In this document: positions 21,590 through 21,665 of the stretch, piece by piece
How the letters are laid out: each line of letters opens with the position of its first letter
How positions within the stretch are numbered: position 1 is the first letter of the stretch
IMG/VR virus record: IMGVR_UViG_3300042349_000503
Location: 1-21,665 of that record
Direction: 5' to 3' (one strand)
Length of the DNA: 21,665 nt
DNA from: a virus
Notes under the pieces: model-generated
Database searches by the model: none
Seen by the model: the letters and a program-made list of their open reading frames with translations, nothing else
What the model was told of the DNA's origin: nothing
Program-made: the position numbers and the translations under genes

Positions 21590-21665
21590 GAAAAAACGGA
21601 AAATCCTCACGCCGGAGAAAAATCGCATTTTTTATAAAAACGCAATCCGCTCACATTCAGTGCTT

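Larger units (their letters stand above)
21339..21665. promoter_or_regulatory. AT-rich regulatory region at the right edge, no gene seen
   Basis: No convincing gene lies in these 327 bases. They hold the fibre operon promoter, two further minus-strand TTTTTGGC boxes (about 21413-21420 and 21441-21448) and the TGTCTNC array described separately. Near the right end, an AT-rich near-palindrome (about 21624-21643) of unknown role is also present. The region is a good candidate for the main late control site. Confidence 0.55.

Noticed and set aside
1-21665. Integrase, repressor, attachment site or tRNA gene that would show a prophage
   Set aside because: None was recognised on either strand, so temperate lifestyle is neither supported nor excluded by this window.

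Overview
The window looks like the late (virion and lysis) half of a tailed double-stranded DNA phage or prophage. Every credible gene lies on the minus strand, so transcription runs from high to low coordinates. The host is probably a member of the Bacteroidota. Putative promoters carry a -7 box resembling the TAnnTTTG box of that phylum with a TTT-containing -33 element. The structural proteins carry PKD and BspA-like C-terminal repeat signatures and a collagen-like fibre typical of phages from that phylum. An 854-residue tape measure protein points to a long tail. No integrase, repressor or replication gene is visible, so lifestyle cannot be judged.

Layout in the direction of transcription: (i) 21338-16234, tail fibre and adhesion genes: a small beta-rich protein, a collagen-like fibre, a 714-residue fibre-like protein, a small W-K repeat protein, an unrecognised 153-residue protein and a chimeric PKD-containing protein; (ii) 16175-12500, capsid genes: S49 protease fused to a scaffold-like tail, major capsid protein, a coiled-coil protein, a probable tail tube protein and a small protein; (iii) 12413-9547, DNA packaging: an unknown protein, probable small terminase, large terminase; (iv) 9319-3601, a small protein, portal, a connector-like protein, then a tightly overlapping lysis block (two membrane proteins, CHAP-type endolysin, two spanin-like proteins), a probable tail assembly protein and two small genes; (v) from 3504 leftwards, the tape measure protein and two downstream genes, the last cut by the window edge.

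The main finding is regulatory. Each of these five blocks is preceded by a copy of the same two-part element: TGTCCTTTCG (or a close variant), exactly 20 bp, then a box reading nTTTTG in four copies and AATTCG in the tape measure copy. In four of five copies the start codon begins only 4-8 bases after this box, which would give leaderless or nearly leaderless messages. Two copies sit directly against the U-tract of an intrinsic terminator, making compact terminator-promoter junctions. At the right edge, upstream of the first block, seven direct and two inverted copies of TGTCTNC form an iteron-like array next to a second TAnnTTTG box, a good candidate for the site where a phage regulator switches late genes on or off.

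Gene order is permuted relative to the usual packaging-capsid-tail-lysis order. Many genes overlap by 1-4 bases (ATGA or GTGA), which helped to choose starts. All functions are assigned by reading the sequence; no database search was possible.
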